From: Chytridium lagenaria
Taxonomy: Eukaryota; Chytridiomycota; Chytridiomycetes; Chytridiales; Chytridiaceae
Reading direction: 5' to 3'
Assembly (NCBI GenBank): GCA_025449115.1
Contig: JAHLKC010000054.1
Coordinates: forward strand, 1-64,000
DNA length: 64,000 bases
Part shown: one piece after another, positions 46,961-59,491 of the stretch
Position numbering within the stretch: the first letter of the stretch is position 1
Layout: every line of letters begins with the position of its first letter
Program-made: the position numbers and the translations under genes
Notes under the pieces: generated by a model
Seen by the model: the letters and a program-made list of their open reading frames with translations, nothing else
Database searches by the model: none
Told to the model about the DNA's origin: nothing

Positions 46961-47193
46961 ATTGTTTTTCTAAAGGTTGCGATCCAAATAAATGGACTCA
47001 AAATATGCTCTGTAACTGATTAAGACTTTTATTTTTTTCTATACTTCATAAGAATAATTGCAGTAGCGCAACAAGGCTCCACTCAATGAAATAATCACGC
47101 TCAATAACCGGAACAACTGCGCAAACGAAGACAACAAACAACGAGTATGGTATATCTACACAAATTAGAGGGTGAAAGGGATAGGGAAATATT
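46961..47193. other. Short intergenic stretch
   Basis: T-rich with no gene. It is the 3' flank of the minus-strand bZIP gene. Confidence 0.3.
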
Positions 47194-47347
47194 TTATTTT
47201 TCGACCTTCGACTCAACCTCGCTGGTCTCAACCTCCGCTGGTCTCTGCTCAATGCCTTTACGCAAGAGCGGTTGATCTTCAACATTCCGGAAAGTACGCA
47301 AGAGCGGTTGATCTCCAACATTCCAGAAAGTAGCAGCATAACATTCT

Positions 47348-47724
47348 TAAAGTTTCTCAAGTCCATCACGTTCACCAAGAAGACGACGAAGCCAAAGAAC
47401 TTCTTGAACCATATCTAAAAAAAAAAAAGAAAAAAAAAAAAGGTTAAACCCCTAGACTCGTAAGAATTTGGAGTTGAGGACATACCAACAAGCTTTCTTT
47501 CAAGAATGTCCGATTTAAAGCTCATCTCTCTCGCCATACGTTCCAATGGGTTGTTCACGGAGCTTCTTCTTTGCTCTAACCTTGCTGACGCCGCAGTGTT
47601 TTGTCTTCTCTTGTCTTCCTCGTCTGCGCCAGATGGGGGTGGAGGGATGGAATTCGAGTCATCTTCAAACGTGAGAGCAGTTGCACACAGGCGATGCGGT
47701 GGGCGTGGAAGAAGAAGACGATGA
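47348..47724 (-). CDS. GCN4/Cys-3-like bZIP transcription factor, C-terminal DNA-binding part
   Basis: On the minus strand an acidic/Pro stretch (DDSNSIPPPPSGADEEDK) leads into RRQNTAASARLEQRR, which carries the N-x-A-A-S-A-R bZIP core that contacts DNA. A leucine-zipper-like helix follows (LERMAREMSFKSDILERKL, then after an intron DMVQEVLWLRRLLGERDGL). The intron is 47415-47485, with GTATGT donor and a long T-tract before TTTTAG. NTAASAR, an EMS-K-x-x-LE heptad part and WLRxLL correspond to fungal GCN4/Cys-3/MetR-type factors, which control amino-acid and sulphur genes. The frame stops at 47348; an open continuation with a duplicated NVxDQPLLR segment reaches 47194. The 5' activator region was not found, so the model is partial. 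Confidence 0.65.
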
Positions 47725-48320
47725 TGTGGATGGTAAAAAGTCTTGATTGTTCACGTTATTGTAAGTGATTCGAACGTGTTTCTAGAGGTACAAAAAATCG
47801 TTGACTGATCAGACCTTTTTGTCTGTGCTTTTTGTTTGACTGCAACGAAAAAAGAACCTGTATAGCAAAGCGTCGCTTTCTTTGACATGTATACGCAGTA
47901 CTTAGCGGCATGTGGTGATTTGGATATAGAGTGGCGTACACACATAAAAAAAACAGCACTGATGCTTATTCGACTTTAACTTTTACTTCGTTTCTTTCTA
48001 ACAACAAAGAAGCAATTGTCATATGTAAACCTGTCTAGCCTTGGCAATTAGGTTAGTGTAACATGCAGATGAGGAAAGATGTTACACAAGTTATGGACGT
48101 GCATGAAAAAATTTTTGTGTTTATTTGTGAGGCTGTTCTTTTTAGGAAAGGGTCAAAATTAGAAATAAGGGCAAGGGCATAGAAAACAACCGGGGGCGTC
48201 TCCATTGATCCCCATCATCTCATTTCCATTTCCTCTACTCTTCAAATAATATCATATCGGACGAGTTCATCCTAAAACATCACAGCTCATCCCCACTCCA
48301 TATAAGAAAGTAATTCCGAT
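47725..48320. other. Stretch between bZIP and GH1 genes
   Basis: It may hold the missing 5' exon(s) of the bZIP gene. An acceptor-like CAATCAAG on the minus strand lies near 47742. No other gene was recognised. Confidence 0.3.
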
Positions 48321-51085
48321 ATGGTTGCTACTGCATTGCTTGCCGCATTGGTGGCCGTCGGATGCTCTACCGCTGTAAACGCTCAAGCTCCTAATCTGAA
48401 TGTTGCATGGGGGTTTGGTGGATGTAAGCATCCCTTTTTTGTGTTTCTTGCTTGGCATCGAGGGGGAGGATGTGAAGACGAATGGTTGCGGATTATGTCA
48501 TACGGAGGATGTGAGCAAGAGGGATGGGTGGATGCGTTGGTGTTAACTTGCATGAAACGCTTATTCAGAACGACCTTGGATGATACATGGGTTGTAACGG
48601 GAGCGACAGGATGATGCCTTTTGTTTCCGTCCAATGCACTTTCAGCTCTTAATATAAGCTCTATTTCATTTTAGCCGCCTTCCAGCTTGAAGGTGCTTGG
48701 GACCGTGACGGCAAGGGTGTCGGAATCTATGATCGTAAGTACTTTTGTTTACTCTCGCTTGTTCCTGTTATTCGGTTACGTTGTATCTCACATTCGTATG
48801 CAAATCAGAATACTACCAAGCGATACCTGGTCAACCTAATGGAAACATTGCTTCGGGTCATTAGGTAAGAGGATTATAAATCTTTTTACGTTGATCTTTG
48901 TTTTTTATGAGATAGAAATCTAACCAATGTTTTTCTAGTAAATATCACTCTCCTTCGATTGCGCTTTCTTTAATGATTTTATGCATGTATCTTACCTTTT
49001 CGTAGTGATCGTATGGTCTCAGATATTGCTTACTTGAAGCAATTTGGATCCAACGCATACCGCTTTTCCGTCAGGTAAGATAAATGAATTCACTTCTCTT
49101 TTTCTTCCGAGGCACTTTATCTTATACCTCCTTCACTGTATTCTGTATTCAATCTCCTTGTTCAGTTGGCCACGTATCCTCCCCAACTGTGGTGGTGCTG
49201 TAAACCCCGCGGGCATTGCTTTCTACCGCAGAATGATTGACGAGATCATTGCGAATGGTGCCGAGCCTTATTTCACCATGTTCCACTGGGATCTTCCCCA
49301 AGGTAAGATATCTTATATCCTTCTTTCAAATGCGAGTTTGGATTATGGACCCCGCATCCCTTCTTATTGATTGCTATTAGCCTGCCAGGATCAATTTGGT
49401 GGATTCGGTGACGAGCGTATCATTGAAGCTTTCGTCGAGTACGCCAAAGTCCTCCTTGAGAACTTTGGAGATAAGATTACTTACTGGCTTACCATTAACG
49501 AGCCTGAGGCCAATTGCAAGTTTGGTTGGGAGCAAGGTACGTCCACCATTGTTTATTTATTCCATTTTTGTTTCTAAATCAAAGTTTTTAGGTATCTTTG
49601 CACCTGGTCAACGACTTGGCACCCAGATTGGACGATTTAATTGCTTAAAGTGGAGTCATATTATTCATGGAAGGATTGTGCAGTACGCGAGACAGAATTA
49701 CCCTAATAGTGGATGGAAGTTTGGCGTGCCGTCTATTGTTTCTTGGTTCCAGCCGGCTACTTCGTCTCCTGAGGGTGAGTTTGTTTGTTTTTTTTTGTTA
49801 TTTCCCATTTTCGTGAAGAAAAGAGAGTTTGAGTTACTCATGAGTGCGTCTTTCTAGATGTTGCTGCTGCTGACTTTGTGCAGCAGAGGGATTTGGGGTG
49901 GTTCTATGATCCCACTGTGTTTGGAGACGTAAGCGCATTCTCTTTTTTTTATTTAAGAGGCTAATCTCAATGGTGGTTTACGAATAGTGGGGTGAGGCTG
50001 CCAAGACTGATCCCAACGAAGGCAACTTTGTGCGTAATGCTGCCTTTACTCCTGCTGAGCAAGCCATTATTCGCAACACCACGGATTTATTGCGTTGAAC
50101 TATTATTCTACTGCTGGTATTAGGGGAACTGGGGGGGGAGGTTTACGAGGGTGCTGCTCCGCCGATTTCTTACGGTGAGTTTTTTTATCTGTTTATATTG
50201 TTTAATGATTGGTAACGTGCGGTGTTCTGACTGGAGTGTAATTTAGAGGTCTGGCAGTTCGTGGCAAAATGTTTTACGCTCCTGGTCTCCGTCTGCTCGC
50301 CAACTATGTGCACAGACGCCTATACATTGACATTCATATCACTGAAATTGGTGAGCTAGCAAAGCCTTTTGTTAAAGCCCCTGTTTTAGCGCAAAAATAT
50401 TTGAAACGCTTACGTGACTGTGTTTTTGTAGGATACGCTGGTATTGATGAAAGCTCCATGACGCTTGATCATCGTCAATAACCCGGACAGGTTAAAGTTT
50501 TGGCAGGAACATCTTGAGGCGGTGCAGGGTGCTGTTCTTGAGGATCGTTTGCCTATTCGGTCGTTCCTTGCTTGGTAAGATTTTGATTTTATTTTTGTTT
50601 TTGTTCTTGGTGGTTGTATTTGTGCTGACGAGTGGGTTTTGAAGGGCTATCATGGATAACTTTGAGTGGATTCAATATGAATCTAAATTTGGAGCTATCC
50701 ATGTTGATTTCGCTAGTGCGAATTTGACGAGGACCGTCAAGAACTCGACTTATTACGTAAGTTTCGCGCGTCCCGTTTTTTTCTGGCATTATTAACCGTT
50801 ATATTTTTTTTTTTCGTAGCTCTCTGAATTCTTCCGCAACTCACAATCACCTTTCCCTGCTCGTCAAGCGATTGCAAGCACCTCCACCACGGCGTCGACT
50901 GCTACGCTACGGCGACGATTACGACGGGGGCTGTGAGTTCGACAAAGGCGGGTGTGACTAGTGTGACGACGCCAGTAAGACTGGGGGCGCTGTGGGGAGA
51001 GTTGGAGGTTGGATGGCGGTTTGGGTGGGGTTTTGGGGGTGATGTTTGCTTGAGTAGGGTGCAGGTGATGATGGGCGGCTTTTGG
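48321..51085 (+). CDS. Secreted GH1 beta-glucosidase with Ser/Thr-rich C-terminal tail
   Basis: Glycoside hydrolase family 1, retaining cleavage of beta-glucosides such as cellobiose. Start at 48321 with a signal peptide ([21 protein letters not shown]). About a dozen small exons follow. Motifs: [20 protein letters not shown] across intron 1; [42 protein letters not shown] with the acid/base Glu (codon about 49500); [19 protein letters not shown]; the nucleophile block ITEIG-YAG (Glu codon about 50344; consensus ITENG, so Asn is Ile here); [19 protein letters not shown]. The end is Ser/Thr/Ala-rich followed by a hydrophobic stretch, suggesting GPI anchoring. Frame breaks: a T-run at about 50089, a G-run at about 50138, around the 48870 splice junction, and near 50470 and 50930. 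All splice sites are GT-AG. Confidence 0.88.
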
Positions 51086-51675
51086 AACTGACGGGATATT
51101 TGCTTTTTTTATTTTTATTTGACTACGTATCTTTCTTGTGGGCTGTTTTTTTTTATTGTTTTTATAGCACTTGTTTGGTTTTAGAATATGGACACATGAA
51201 TTTTTGATTTTATAAATTCAACTTTTGAAGATTCGTTTTAGTGATTTTGCTGAGCGGGTTAGGTTGAAGGATGCAGTTGCATGTGTGGTGAATAACCTTT
51301 TTTTTTCAATCAAAATTGTTTCGACGTCTAATTAATTCATGAAAGGGGGGTGTACGACATTCGGTCCTTCATTTTTAATTAATGGGTCATTGGTGCTTAT
51401 TGCTTTGAACTCTGTTCTTTCCATTCCTGTTCATTTCCTTCCTTCCTTCCTTTGCTCTTCAGCCCCTCAGGAGCCCCCTCATCTTCATCATCTGTCATCA
51501 TCCATCCATTCCAAGTCAATTCATCCCATCATTCCCATCTTGCATCCATTCAAAGACTGTTTCTGTGCATTCACATCCTGTATTTCCATTTAACGCTCAA
51601 CAACAAACGTTTAGTGTCAATCTGATCATCTTTGAGTTTTGTGAGAGAGTGGGAGAGTTGGACATACCGGTAACC
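51086..51675. other. Intergenic stretch with CCTT and CATC simple repeats
   Basis: Contains (CCTT)n at about 51439-51455 and CATCCATCCATTCC at about 51498. No gene. It includes the leader of the gene starting at 51676. Confidence 0.4.
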
Positions 51676-52535
51676 ATGACCGACGCGGATGTTGTCATAG
51701 CTGGTCACCATGCAACACCGACATCGTCATCACCACGGCTCATCACCATACTGTCAACCCTGCGCCACCTTGCTGCTCCCAACTTCACCAACCCACACTT
51801 GAATATCCTTGCGAAGAAACCGTATACATTCATTCAACCACAACATTGGGAACTGTCAACGTCGGACCCGGATGACCTTCCGCTTGCAGCGATCCATGGG
51901 ACGGCGTTGTTGCATCGTGGTGTTTATGATGAAGCGGATGATATGACGGGGAACGGCGACGATGATGATAATGTCCCACTCGCTGTTCTCAACGCTTCAA
52001 TAACAACACCTACCGTCTTCAACGCTTCAACGAATCTGGACAAACCTTGCATCACGCCACCACAACACCATCATCTCCGTCGTCGTGGTAATTCCACACC
52101 CACATCTCCAACCCCGGATTTCGATGAAGACACGCTCCCTCTCGCCCACCTCGCCGCTCGACGTCAACCCCTCATCCCCTCATCCTTCTCATGCGAAAAC
52201 CTCACCGAACTCTTATCATCATCTCACCCACATTCCTCCCATCACCCCCAACATCACCCCCAACATCACCTCCAACATCATCTCATCTCGCCTATCTCCT
52301 CACCGACTCCACCTCCTCAGACCCCCCTCCACCTTACGTTGAACTCGACGCTCCGATACGAGGCCGTCAGCGCGATCGGAGACCGTTGTTGACGTTCACG
52401 GAAGATGAGATGAGACGCACTGGACGTGGGGGCATGGTGCCGGATGTGTCGTTGCCGCCGCATTATGTTGCTTTGGGTGGGGAGGTGGAACGTGGGAGGG
52501 GAACTGTGCCGAGGGGGTTGGGGGAGAGGTTGTGA
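51676..52535 (+). CDS. Low-complexity protein with repeated acidic-PLA motif
   Basis: Start at 51676 (ACC-ATG-ACC context). The protein is Ser/Thr/Pro/His-rich and probably disordered, with a His-Pro-Gln repeat near 52235-52280. Three copies of an acidic motif stand out: DPDDLPLAAIHG (about 51868), DDDDNVPLAVLN (about 51958) and DEDTLPLAHLAA (about 52122). After a one-base shift near 52310 the reading continues DPPPPYVEL...TEDEMRRTGRG...LPPHYVALGG to a stop at 52533. PPPY and PPHY are WW-domain-ligand-like. I recognise no family. Motifs of the form acidic-x-P-L-A-x-(L/I) recurring at regular distance suggest repeated docking peptides, but this is inference. Confidence 0.55.
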
Positions 52536-55500
52536 GGAGGGGTTCCGGGTTCCCATTGATTAGGCTTACAGAGGAGGAGATTAGGAGGGTTGCGGGGTAA
52601 ACAACCCCCTCCTTCCTCTTGTCATTTATATATATCGTGTCATTGTCTTTTTTACATTTATTGAAAAAACTCGGTTTTTTTTTATGTATATCAACACTTT
52701 TCAAGTTTTCTTGTTTCGAGTTTTTTGGAAACCTGTCTTTGGCGGGGTTTTCTTGTGTTTTTTTTCATGGGTGTGGTTTGCATTGAAATAGCATTATCTT
52801 TATTCATTCATTATCACTGTTTATGCGTTCTATGCGTGTCTTTGAGTTTGGCTCGTTACCTAATGACGTGCTCTCATCGAAGAGATAGATTCGTACACGA
52901 CATGCGTTACATTGTTATTCTCAACCAATACCTCGTGAGGGACGCTCTTCAAAAACGTTTCTGTAGCTTTACTATGAGGAGTCTCCATCCAGACGCATGT
53001 AACCACAACGTGCTCAAAACCTCGTTCGTCATTCATCGTTAGGCTATCCTAAACGTCCAAATCACCGTATTTAGGAATGATGTCTTAAGCAGATAACGCG
53101 GAATATTCACTGCACTATTTAATAAAGCGAAGCGTTTAGAATGTACCGATCATACTTTGGTATATTTCGGCCACTTTTTCTCGAATGGAGGATATACGAA
53201 AAGTTGATGAAGACATCTGTAGTTCTAAACGCGCCCGTCATATCATCACGGGGCATTTCATTTGCAAGACATATTTATATAAAACAAACGGGCATCGTTA
53301 AGGAAAGAAAAATCCATTTTTTAACGTGAAATATGGGGGTGATGATTATATTCACTCTAAATGTTTAAATGTGAAACTCATCTGCTGCGGAAACAATATC
53401 ATAGAAGCTATCCCATCATCGTATGACTGGAAAGATCGAATGGTTGAAAAACTCCTAGGATGAGTGACTTTCATGGTCGATCGTTTGCGAATACCGCGGG
53501 GAAAATGAAAGAGCTTCCCACCTTAAGTAATGAGTGATAGAGTAGACGAAAGAGAGACTACGACTCTCATACCGTTTTTGCGCGCAAACCAAGTAAGATG
53601 AAGGAAGGAAAAGAAAGCAGTGTGCCATATCCTTCTTAAATTAACTCTTATTACGTTGTACGTGGAATCGATTTGCCTTAAGTTAGCACCTACGTCTTCG
53701 TGGAGCCTCCCCCACCAAATAAGCACTTACATGATTCAAAGTAAAACTGTTATTTTTATCAAAATATGAGCAAAGAGATATACCGATTAGGCGCTGTTGT
53801 TGATAAAGGTGAACTCTACGTTTTCACCAACGGAATTAGTGGGTTCTAGCACGAGTTGTGTCGTGTCGTCTGTGCCAGATAGCTTTCTTACATTTCTTTT
53901 CTTGCTGCTATCTTTTTACCAGAGAAATAACTCGGGAACTGCGTTTCTCGTTACAGAACTCTATATTTTACAATCAAAAACAACAACTATCCCATGCACC
54001 TGCGTTTCTCGTTAACAGAACTCGAGAACGAACGGAGAATGACAGGCGTTTTTACAACAGCTGTAAGACAAAACAAATCAAATGAAAGGATTTTCCGCCA
54101 GCTCCTTATCCCTCCAATAAAGAGTAACAACAATGATGAACTTTCGCATGACCTGACTTCTCGATAATTGTTAATTGCCGTCACCGCCAGCCCTTCGTAA
54201 AATAGCGCTTTGATATTCTTTTCCAACGGCACACCGTCAGCGTCGTTCGGAGAATGGTTTTTTACTTTCACTCTAAGGTAGCTGTTCGCATGCATTGGGT
54301 CTGTTTGTTTCCCTGTACATAATTCACTCTAGCAATATTCACCACCATTAGCCACCATCAAGACTTGTGCACTATCAAATCCCACTTCAAATACCATGTC
54401 ACGTGTTTCGGACACCTTCGCCCCCCCCTATAAATGGAAACTGCGATGCATCCATTTAGACAGGTCCATATAACGATAAGATACGCGATGCACTATTTTC
54501 GAGACAGCAGGGTAAAAACTTGTCTTTGAATCGATGAGTAGCTCGATACTTTTTTTGCCGAGAGTGGATTTAGGTATGGGATGATGGGATATTTGTTATG
54601 TTAGACTATGCCGGAATGAAGTAAACGCAACTTTATGATCAATATATGGCGATATCGCCTAACGTAAGGATAATTGAATATACAACCTATCCCGTCCTCT
54701 CGCTTCCCACCTCCCTAGCATCAACGGTGCCCCCTCCCTAAAATATGTAAGCTGGGAAAAGGAGTTGTACTGGGCGTTGGAGGTGGGGCTGTTGATTGCT
54801 GGAATCCACACTCAGCCGTTACCCTTTATTGAATATTGATGACGCGTTCATAAGGGCATTGGGTTTGAAGGTTTTTGGGGAGAGCTAAGTTGCGGAGAGT
54901 GGAATCTCGAAAACCGGTACAAAAGAGCGTTTTGGATGATTTATTGCGAGTTCATCAGCGAGTTCAATGCTGGGAATAGAGGAAAGTCGTGTAAATAAAC
55001 GAAAACTATGGTCGGAACTCATAGCGACGAATTCGACTAAGAAGCTCGTCAAGATGGTTTTCTATTGACACGTAATAAACAGTCAGCAGGTATATCACCA
55101 CTTTCTTTTCGAACATCATTCACAAAACGGTGAGGAAACGAAGATTGCATGAACATTTGGATAGACATAAAGGTCATATGCCATTCATACTGTATCATGC
55201 AGAGCCACTAGTCAATTCAACACTTCCATCGTGGCGTTTTCAAGACGCTTTTGTTCCGTCGTCCAACGGACCAACATCCTTAACACCTTAAAAAGCTCTC
55301 AATGACTCATTTGTGTAAGTATGAAGGTAGGTAGGCTTGGCCTCATTTGATTGGATCCATTTTGAGGAAGATAGATCGACAGTCCAGAAGGGTGGACATG
55401 GTTGGATCGACCAACCACTGGGCGTCGATCTAGCTGTGTGTTGCCTTGATCCAGAAAGGCGGAAGAATGTTTATGTCTCCCTATGTATTATGGCCAACAG

Positions 55501-56160
55501 TCTTGATTGTCAGATCAAAAGCTGACATAAATTAATAATCGAGGGAAACCCTCAAACCAAAAACTTGAAACCGAAGGCGGTAGTGAAGATGAACGGTTTA
55601 TCGGGAAATTGTACTTGAAGCTTACTGGCTAACAAAACGATCGGTCAATTCCTGGGGGTCCGAATCCAGACAAAAATAATCGGTTCTTTTTTTTGATATC
55701 AAAACCGTTGTTCTTTCACCCAAACATCCTTCTTCTCTCTTGTGGTCGTTGGGAGTCATTCTTGTCTACTGACGTTTTAAATGTTTATTCTGATATTTAC
55801 TCTCGGGGTTATAGCTGGTAAGAAGATGGACGAAGCAGTGTTGCAGTGCAGTATTGTAGTTTATCACCTCCTCCTCTGCGTGTGGATCACTAGATCTCTG
55901 TTGATATCATTTTGAGGTTGGCTTGTTCTTTATGTTGGGATTGGACTTTTTACTCTGCATAATGGGATGTATCGATGGATGAGTTGGGAAGTACAAAGCG
56001 ACGAGGGGTGTTGGGTACTGAAATAATGGTCATTGATTATTTACTATACTGGATTGTTACGCAGACATGAGATGTCTTGACTGTGTTAATTACGATACGA
56101 CGGGTTGCAATGAAAAAGTAGGATGGGACGCATGACTGGGTGGTGAAGCAACAAGAGTAT
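52536..56160. other. Long intergenic stretch
   Basis: About 3.6 kb without a supportable gene on either strand. A short direct repeat (TGCGTTTCTCGTTA(A)CAGAACTC) occurs at about 53939 and 54001. The sequence is of average composition with AT-rich patches. Confidence 0.4.
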
Positions 56161-56169
56161 GTTATTTCA

Positions 56170-56345
56170 GTGTGTGTGTGTGTGTGTGTAGATACTTTTT
56201 GACGACGGGATGTTCTGCATGCTTACTTACAAAGAGAGCGACAATTGTACAGTTTGATGCAATGACACTTCATACTCTGTCATAGTTATTTGGAATTAGC
56301 CTTCATCATGATCATCCATCCATCCATCCATCCACCCACCCTTCC
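56170..56345. repeat. Microsatellites: (TG)n and (ATCC)n
   Basis: TGTG run at about 56172-56189 and an ATCC/ACCC run at about 56311-56343. A second CATCC run lies at about 56617-56632, upstream of the hybrid-kinase gene. Confidence 0.85.
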
Positions 56346-56814
56346 ATTTCCTTCACCTATATAGTCCATCCCATGTAATCTAAAACTCAAGATCATTGGC
56401 CCGATCTTTTTAGCCTTCATTCTCTCTGTTATAATTAAAAGAAATTAGTTATAGAATTGTCAACAGATCGCTTTTTCTTTTCTTTTCTTCTTATTCATCA
56501 TTAATGTGATAGTTGTGTAACAGCTTATGAATCACTTTGGTGTAACCTTAATTACTCCCTCTGGTGCTTGCTCGCAGATCCCTTTTTTTTGTAAAAATAG
56601 TATAATAGCTTTCCCACCCATCCATCCATCCATCATTCACCATTTAGCAAATATCATTGACTCCTGCGAGTCCGTCATTGCATCTATCACTCACACACAT
56701 CTTATCCACCTACACACCCTACCTTTCTCGAATTCTTTAATTAATACCGAAATTCTATTCATCTAGTTTTCTTTCTCAATCAATTATACCCCACCCTTTC
56801 ATCGCTGGACTCAA
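56346..56814. other. Upstream region of the hybrid-kinase gene
   Basis: T- and C-rich with CATCC repeats and no gene. A CCTATATAGTCC block near 56356 could be a promoter element but is far from the start. Confidence 0.3.
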
Positions 56815-59491
56815 ATGAATCAAGACGAAGCATCTGATTCAAGAGACTCTTTACAACCACCGTCACTTCCCTACTTCCTCCATCCTATCACCCACATCAT
56901 CATCAGCAGCAGCAGCATCTGCAACTTCATCCAAACGTCCCCGTTCCCGCGTCACCATCGATACCATTGCCAATCAAATCCTATCCTCCCTCCCCTTGGG
57001 TGTGATTGTCCTTAGCGAGGGCACACTCATCCCCGTCCACGCCAACGCAGCCTTTAGAAAGATCATTTCAGTGGACTCATCGTTCTGCACCGAACAGGAA
57101 GCTTCTCGACTATTAGAAAACGGTGAATGGATCGGACGGTGCGTGCATGTAGATGATAGGGCCGATCTATTGATCGCCCTAAAGGGGACCCTCTACTATG
57201 GGGGATCGGCTGAGATACCGAATTCGTACTTTGCTGCATTAGGGCGGGAGGAGTTTGCCATGGTCGTATCAGAGACAGTGAGGGGCATGGACCCGGTCGC
57301 CGGCTCTGTCATGATACATTCAATCCTGTCTGGACCCTCACTCATCCCTGTCCCACCATTACCCATGCTCCGTTCCGACGACCGCACGTTTGCTGTGCCG
57401 TCACTCCCCACCAACCGTCTTGGCCTTGCATCCACACGCCCCATCCTTTCTCAACAACAACAACAGCAGCACCCACGCACCGCCCTTCTACCAGCGCTTG
57501 ACCGCTCGTCACACGAATTCGTCGAGTCCTTGTTCAAAGATTACGAGAACCCCTGTGTGGCATCGCTGGCCGGTTGCCATGCTCTTGGAGCATAATCTCA
57601 TTCAACGTCGCAACCTCCTGTCACAAGCATCCGCCGCCGCAACCGCATCTGCCAACGTCGCCTCCGTCGCCCGCTCTCGTACCACAAACAGCTTCCTCCA
57701 CAAATTCCGACCACATCCATCGTACACTCGAGACACCCCTGTCTCCGCCTTTAACGTGGGGAGAAGCTGTAACGAAATTTAGCGACGATGATGAGGATGG
57801 AACGGTACAGAGATTCGAGAACCCTGCTACTGGATACCGTGAACGTAGACAACGGCGTCGTCTGTCACCAGAAGACGAGGCTGCTGTCCATGCTGCGGAG
57901 GAGCAGGCTGCAAGTGTTGCGAGGATGGTGGTGGAGAACCTGTGGGACCAGATTGCAGAGGACGAGGAATCGATAGCTTGTATCCAGACCTGCGTTGCAG
58001 AAGTTAAGGGACTCGCTGACCGATGTCCTTGAACTTTCACGTCTGGACGCAATGGTGGAAGCCGAAGCAATTTCCGCCTCCTCCTCCTCCTCCACCTCCT
58101 CAACAGCAACCGGATTTTTTACCAAACCCACCGTACCCCGTAAAACCGTATTTGACCCAAAAGCCGTCCTTGTGGAAGTCGCGCTACTCGTTCTGACATG
58201 GCAGACGCATGTGGGGTCTCTATACGCTTTGACCTGCCATTTGAAGCTGTCCCCGCTTGTGTTGGGGACGTGGACCGCTTGTCACGCGCTATTATTCGGA
58301 TCGTTACTGACGCTGTGAAACGTACGTCACGGAGTCTTGACCTCAAGGAATCCTACCTTACACAGCAACAGCATCACCTCCCCAACGCTTCCGTCACCCT
58401 TTTCCTTGAAGTTGTGGAACGCTCAAAGGATTTTAATAAGGTCCGGTTTGGCGTCAAATATGAAACGTTCCTACCACCTGTTTCAGCGTCATCCACTGCC
58501 CCTACTTCAGCAGCTGCACCACCCGTCAACTCTAACACGAACCTCGACATGGATTTAAATCTTCTTATCGCCGACCGTCTCCTCTCTTTACTCGGCGGTG
58601 GAACCCTTGATTTTACAGTCCGCCCGCATCCCCTCTCTGCACCACCAGCACGGCGATGCCGCAGTTGACGCCACCCCCTAGTCCTGTTGTGAATGTGAGA
58701 CCGTGGAGTGTGAGGGTGTCGTTTTGTTGGAGAGTGGGACTGTGAAGGGTCGAGAGACTGGTGGGGAGGGGATGGACATGCCGCCGAGTTATGCGAGCGT
58801 GATGGGGGATCCGAGGGATCGTGTGGGTGCTGCTAGAGCAGTGGCGGATGGCCCGGCTGCGGAGGTGAGAGTGGAAGGTGGAGGGAGTTTTTGAGGACAG
58901 AGCGAGCGTTGATTGTTGAGGATGATGTGATAAGGTGAGAATCCCCTTTTTTTTTTACTTCTCTTTTTCTATCTTGAGGATTTTTGTTTTATTACTTTTA
59001 CCTCTTTTATTGGTTGGTGATTGCTAACACGACAATTTATTTTTTAGTCAACGTATCCTCGAACGCTTTCTATTATCCACCGGCGTCCCCTCCACCCCAG
59101 CCCGCGACCTCCCCAGCTGCCTCGAAGCCATCGTCACCTCCCTCGAACACGAACACCTCCTCCACTTCCCGACCTCCACACCCCATCCCACACCTCCTCC
59201 CATCATCGACACCATCTTCATGGACATCCAACTGGGCCATTCCAACGGCATTGAAGCTGTCAAGGCGATTCGGAGGATGGAGGACGAGGCTGAGGAAGCC
59301 ATGAGGGAGAATGGGAGAGGGGTGTGAGACGAAGGTTTCGGATTGTTGGGGTGAGTGGGAGCGCGAATGCGGTGAGGGAGGCGATTGGGGCGGGGATGGA
59401 TGAGTTTCTTGTTAAACCTATTAGGAGGGATGATGTGGTTAGAGTTGTGGAGGGACGGAGGGTTGGGGTTGTTGGGGTACCGGGGGTGTAG
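56815..59491 (+). CDS. PAS-containing hybrid histidine kinase-like protein with degenerate kinase core and intact receiver
   Basis: A Ser-rich N-terminus is followed by a PAS-like domain (LSSLPLGVIVLSEGTLIPVHANAAFRKI, about 56975-57065). An EFVESLFKDLREPLCGIAG segment (about 57518-57574, across a shift) occupies the H-box place, where kinases have EFVDxxCHELRNPLNGI. The phospho-acceptor His is not seen. A DDVLELSRLDA-like block follows (about 58020-58050). The ATPase region DVDRLSRAIIRIVTDAVKRT (about 58267-58325) has Asp at the N-box Asn, and LIADRLLSLLGGGTLDF lacks the glycine-rich G-boxes. The C-terminal receiver is good: RALIVEDDVI (about 58908), intron 58934-59047, QRILERFLLS, TIFMDIQLGHSNGIEAV with the phospho-Asp (codon 59223), and GAGMDEFLVKPI with the conserved Lys (about 59413). 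Several single-base shifts. The kinase part may be catalytically dead. Confidence 0.72.
58934..59047 (+). other. Intron inside the receiver domain
   Basis: GTGAGAATCC donor, long T tract and TTTTTTAG acceptor. Splicing joins EDDVI to QRILERFLL, as expected for a response-regulator receiver. Confidence 0.7.

Noticed and set aside
47046..47378. 110-codon minus-strand frame with a hydrophobic end
   Set aside because: It overlaps the second bZIP exon in the wrong frame; the bZIP reading has family motifs and a proper splice junction.
55600..55680. tRNA-like B-box (GGGTCCGAATCCAG) near 55652
   Set aside because: A T-arm can be drawn, but no acceptor, D-arm or anticodon stem fits around it.
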